Shown: one piece after another, positions 6,930 to 8,545 of the stretch
Numbering within the stretch: the stretch's first letter is position 1
How the letters are laid out: each line of letters starts with the position of its first letter
DNA from: Deinococcus sp.
GTDB taxonomy: Bacteria; Deinococcota; Deinococci; Deinococcales; Deinococcaceae
NCBI GenBank assembly: GCA_030524065.1
Contig: JAUNHF010000062.1
Span: 1 to 8,545, forward strand
Direction: 5' to 3'
Length of the DNA: 8,545 nucleotides
The notes under the pieces: model-generated
What the model saw: the letters and a program-made list of their open reading frames with translations, nothing else
Told to the model about the DNA's origin: nothing
Database searches by the model: none
Translations under genes and position numbers: made by a program

Positions 6930-7598
6930 ATGCCGCTGCCTGAACTGCTGCACCTCCCCGGCGAACCCCTGACCGGGGTGCAGTCGGGGCTGCGGGCGTT
7001 CGACCTGCTGGGCACGCTGGCCTTTGCGATGTCGGGGGCGCTGCTGGCCGTGCGCAAGCGCTTCGATATGTTCGGCGTGCTGGTGCTGGGCGCCGTGACG
7101 GCAGTGGGTGGCGGCGCGGTGCGCGACACCCTGACCGGGCAGACGCCGCCGCTGTTTCTGCGTGACGAGCTGTACGCCTGGCTGGCGCTGGGCGGCGGGC
7201 TGCTGGCCTTCGCCTTCGGGGAGCGCCTGGCCCGCTTTGAGCGCACCATTCAGGTGTTCGATTCCATCGGGCTGGCGGTTTTTGCTTCGTCGGGGGCACT
7301 GGGTGCCCTGTCGCTGGGGCTGGGTCCGCTGGGCGTGACCTTTGCCGGCATGCTGAGTGGCGTGGGCGGCGGCATCATCCGCGACCTGATCGCCAACGAA
7401 GTCCCGGAAGTGATGTACCGCCGCGACCAGCTGTACGCCACCGCCGCCGCGCTGGGAGCCGCCACCGTGTACCTGAGCGTGCCACACCTGGGGGTGCTGG
7501 GCGGGCAGCTGGCCGGAATTGCCGCCGTGCTGCTGCTGCGGATCATCTCGCGCCAGGGCTGGGTGCAATTGCCGGTACGGCGCTTGCCGGGAGAATAA
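6930..7598 (+). CDS. UPF0126 / PF03458 inner-membrane protein (YicG/YadS-like)
   Basis: 222-residue hydrophobic protein with about six or seven membrane helices in two tandem copies of the UPF0126 unit, about residues 23-105 and 108-205. Each copy has a helix ending in a small-residue SGAL turn (35-38 and 121-124), then GGG[AI][VI]RD (60-66 and 146-152) and a loop with R-[DR]-x-LYA. The Pfam family PF03458 has been renamed a glycine-transporter family on the basis of Escherichia coli YicG, and the fold is related to TRIC cation channels; the substrate here is not shown by sequence. The ATG at 6930 gives a 22-residue N-terminal extension before the first helix. No strong SD is visible (only GGCGG about 10 bases upstream), so the start is less certain than the family. 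It is probably translated from the yebC transcript. Confidence 0.92.
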   Translation: MPLPELLHLPGEPLTGVQSGLRAFDLLGTLAFAMSGALLAVRKRFDMFGVLVLGAVTAVGGGAVRDTLTGQTPPLFLRDELYAWLALGGGLLAFAFGERLARFERTIQVFDSIGLAVFASSGALGALSLGLGPLGVTFAGMLSGVGGGIIRDLIANEVPEVMYRRDQLYATAAALGAATVYLSVPHLGVLGGQLAGIAAVLLLRIISRQGWVQLPVRRLPGE

Positions 7599-7632
7599 GG
7601 GGCTGCGGGCCGCCTTTCCCCGCAGCGGCCCC
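7599..7632 (+). terminator. GC-rich hairpin between the UPF0126 gene and trmH
   Basis: Begins one base after the stop codon: GGGG (7599-7602) with CCCC (7629-7632) and CTGCGGG (7603-7609) with CCCGCAG (7619-7625), a 3-base bulge (7626-7628) and a 9-base loop. No T-run follows; it ends two bases before the trmH -10 box, so it may act as a weak terminator, an mRNA 3'-end stabiliser, or both. Confidence 0.45.
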
Positions 7633-7633
7633 G

Positions 7634-7639
7634 TATGCT
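7634..7639 (+). promoter_or_regulatory. -10 box of the trmH promoter
   Basis: TATGCT, the same hexamer as before the gene at 4815, ending 8 bases before the ATG at 7648. No -35 is visible, since that position falls in the preceding hairpin. Confidence 0.45.
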
Positions 7640-7647
7640 GTGGAGCG

Positions 7648-8313
7648 ATGACGCCCGAACGTTACGCCAAAATCCTGCGCGTGCTGCGCCTGCGCCAGCC
7701 CACCCTCAGCGTCCTGATGGACGAGGTGAACAAGCCCCACAACCTCAGCGCGATTCTGCGCACCTGCGACGCGGTGGGCGCGATGACCGCTCACGCCGTA
7801 CCACCCCAGAGTCTGAGCCTGGGTTCCTTTCGCTCGCGCATGTTCGAGGCCAGCTCTGGCAGCGCCCACAAATGGGTCAGCGTGCAGCAGCATGCCTCGG
7901 CCCTGGAGGCCATCCGCGAGCTGCAGGGCCAGGGGGTGCAGGTGCTGGCGACCCACCTGTCGCAGCGCAGCGTGGACTACCGCCAGCCCGATTACACCCG
8001 CCCCACCTGCGTACTGCTGGGCGCCGAGAAGTTCGGTGTGAGCGACGAAGCCGCCGAGGCCGCCGACGCCAACATCATCATTCCGATGATGGGGATGGTG
8101 CAGAGCCTGAACGTCTCGGTGGCCGCCGCCACCATTTTGTTTGAGGCGCAGCGCCAGCGGCTGGAGGCCGGCATGTACGCCCAGCCGCAGCTGAGCGACG
8201 AGGAGTTGCAGCAGTTCGCCTTTCGCTGGGCCTACCCGGACCTGGCCGAGAAATACGACGAGCAAGGCGTAGAATACCCACCGCTGGATGAGCAGGGGCA
8301 AATCATCGGCTGA
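7648..8313 (+). CDS. trmH: tRNA (guanosine-2'-O)-methyltransferase TrmH (SpoU family)
   Basis: 221 residues. It transfers a methyl group from S-adenosylmethionine to the ribose of guanosine 18 in the tRNA D-loop. It is a SPOUT-class knotted methyltransferase: motif 1 [18 protein letters not shown] (28-45) with the expected catalytic Arg38, motif 2 [13 protein letters not shown] (123-135), motif 3 [17 protein letters not shown] (143-159) with Asn155 in the SAM-binding knot. The N-terminus [18 protein letters not shown] closely follows Escherichia coli TrmH as I recall it, which fixes the start at 7648; the frame is open further upstream to 7519, but that overlaps the preceding gene. The C-terminal tail (about 180-221) also resembles the E. 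coli type. A DUF2511 gene starts 12 bases after the stop. Confidence 0.96.
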   Translation: MTPERYAKILRVLRLRQPTLSVLMDEVNKPHNLSAILRTCDAVGAMTAHAVPPQSLSLGSFRSRMFEASSGSAHKWVSVQQHASALEAIRELQGQGVQVLATHLSQRSVDYRQPDYTRPTCVLLGAEKFGVSDEAAEAADANIIIPMMGMVQSLNVSVAAATILFEAQRQRLEAGMYAQPQLSDEELQQFAFRWAYPDLAEKYDEQGVEYPPLDEQGQIIG

Positions 8314-8325
8314 GAGAGCATCCCA

Positions 8326-8545
8326 ATGGACCAGGCTTTACTCAATAAAGTCAAAGCTTCGCTGCCTTTCCTCTTCATCCTGCTGCCGGTAACGTTTTAC
8401 CTTGCCCCCTACATGGGAGCGAAACGCCTACACATCAGTCGGGAGAGTGTCGGAGAAGCCTGGCCCTTTACTTTCGACAAAGGCACCCTATCTTGCCTCA
8501 AGCCAAAGCTGCTGATAGTGACCGACACGAAAGCGAAGGTGACCT
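8326..8545 (+). CDS. DUF2511 (YebY-like) protein, C-terminus cut by window edge
   Basis: 73 residues are visible before the right edge. A single hydrophobic segment at about 12-29 (LPFLFILLPVTFYLAPYM) is a membrane anchor or uncleaved signal. It is followed by HISRESVGEAWPFTFDKGTL (36-55), which matches the DUF2511 pattern of I/V-[ST]-R-E-x-V-G-x-x-WPF-T followed by a TLxC element (here TLSC, Cys57), as in Escherichia coli YebY. Function is unknown to me; the family is usually exported or anchored. The ATG at 8326 follows the trmH stop by 12 bases and has a weak GAGAGAG SD (8312-8318), so it may be coupled to trmH. By hand count 115 of 220 bases are G or C (about 52%), well below the roughly 68% in a sampled stretch of trmH, with A/T-ending codons such as TTA, AAT and AAA. 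This may indicate horizontal acquisition. Confidence 0.75.
   Translation, partial: MDQALLNKVKASLPFLFILLPVTFYLAPYMGAKRLHISRESVGEAWPFTFDKGTLSCLKPKLLIVTDTKAKVT

Noticed and set aside
7519..7647. Upstream extension of trmH to 7519
   Set aside because: It overlaps the 3' end of the UPF0126 gene and crosses the hairpin and -10 box; the TrmH family N-terminus begins at 7648.

Overview
The window is GC-rich bacterial chromosome, roughly two-thirds G+C, and it looks like Deinococcus. Five of nine genes have a TANNNT-like -10 hexamer ending only 6-8 bases before the start codon, which is the leaderless-transcript layout widespread in Deinococcus. The housekeeping proteins (YebC, TrmH, a DrRRA-like response regulator) also fit Deinococcus-Thermus. 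I see no mobile element, CRISPR array, tRNA or rRNA.

Left part, minus strand (1-3651): a secreted subtilisin-like protease cut by the left edge, a P1/S58-family (DmpA-type) peptidase, and an orphan OmpR-type response regulator. The regulator is separated by a 213-bp, relatively AT-rich intergenic region from the divergent plus-strand gene at 3865.

Middle (3865-6045): an alpha/beta hydrolase of the proline-iminopeptidase type whose nucleophile serine is replaced by glycine, then a 95-residue acidic, probably disordered protein of unknown function with its own promoter. A strong hairpin separates these from a convergent minus-strand epoxide-hydrolase-like alpha/beta hydrolase that keeps its full catalytic set.

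Right part, plus strand (6173-8545): yebC, followed 19 bases later by a UPF0126/PF03458 membrane protein (probable operon), a GC-rich hairpin, trmH behind its own -10 box, and 12 bases later the start of a DUF2511 (YebY-like) gene cut by the right edge. That last gene is only about 52% GC.

The window is mostly an ordinary chromosomal segment and I do not see a clear new multi-gene system. The points most worth checking are the serine-less hydrolase, the Met-to-Gln change next to the catalytic serine of the protease, the run of leaderless promoters (one of which corrects a start codon), the regulator's intergenic region, and the low-GC DUF2511 gene.
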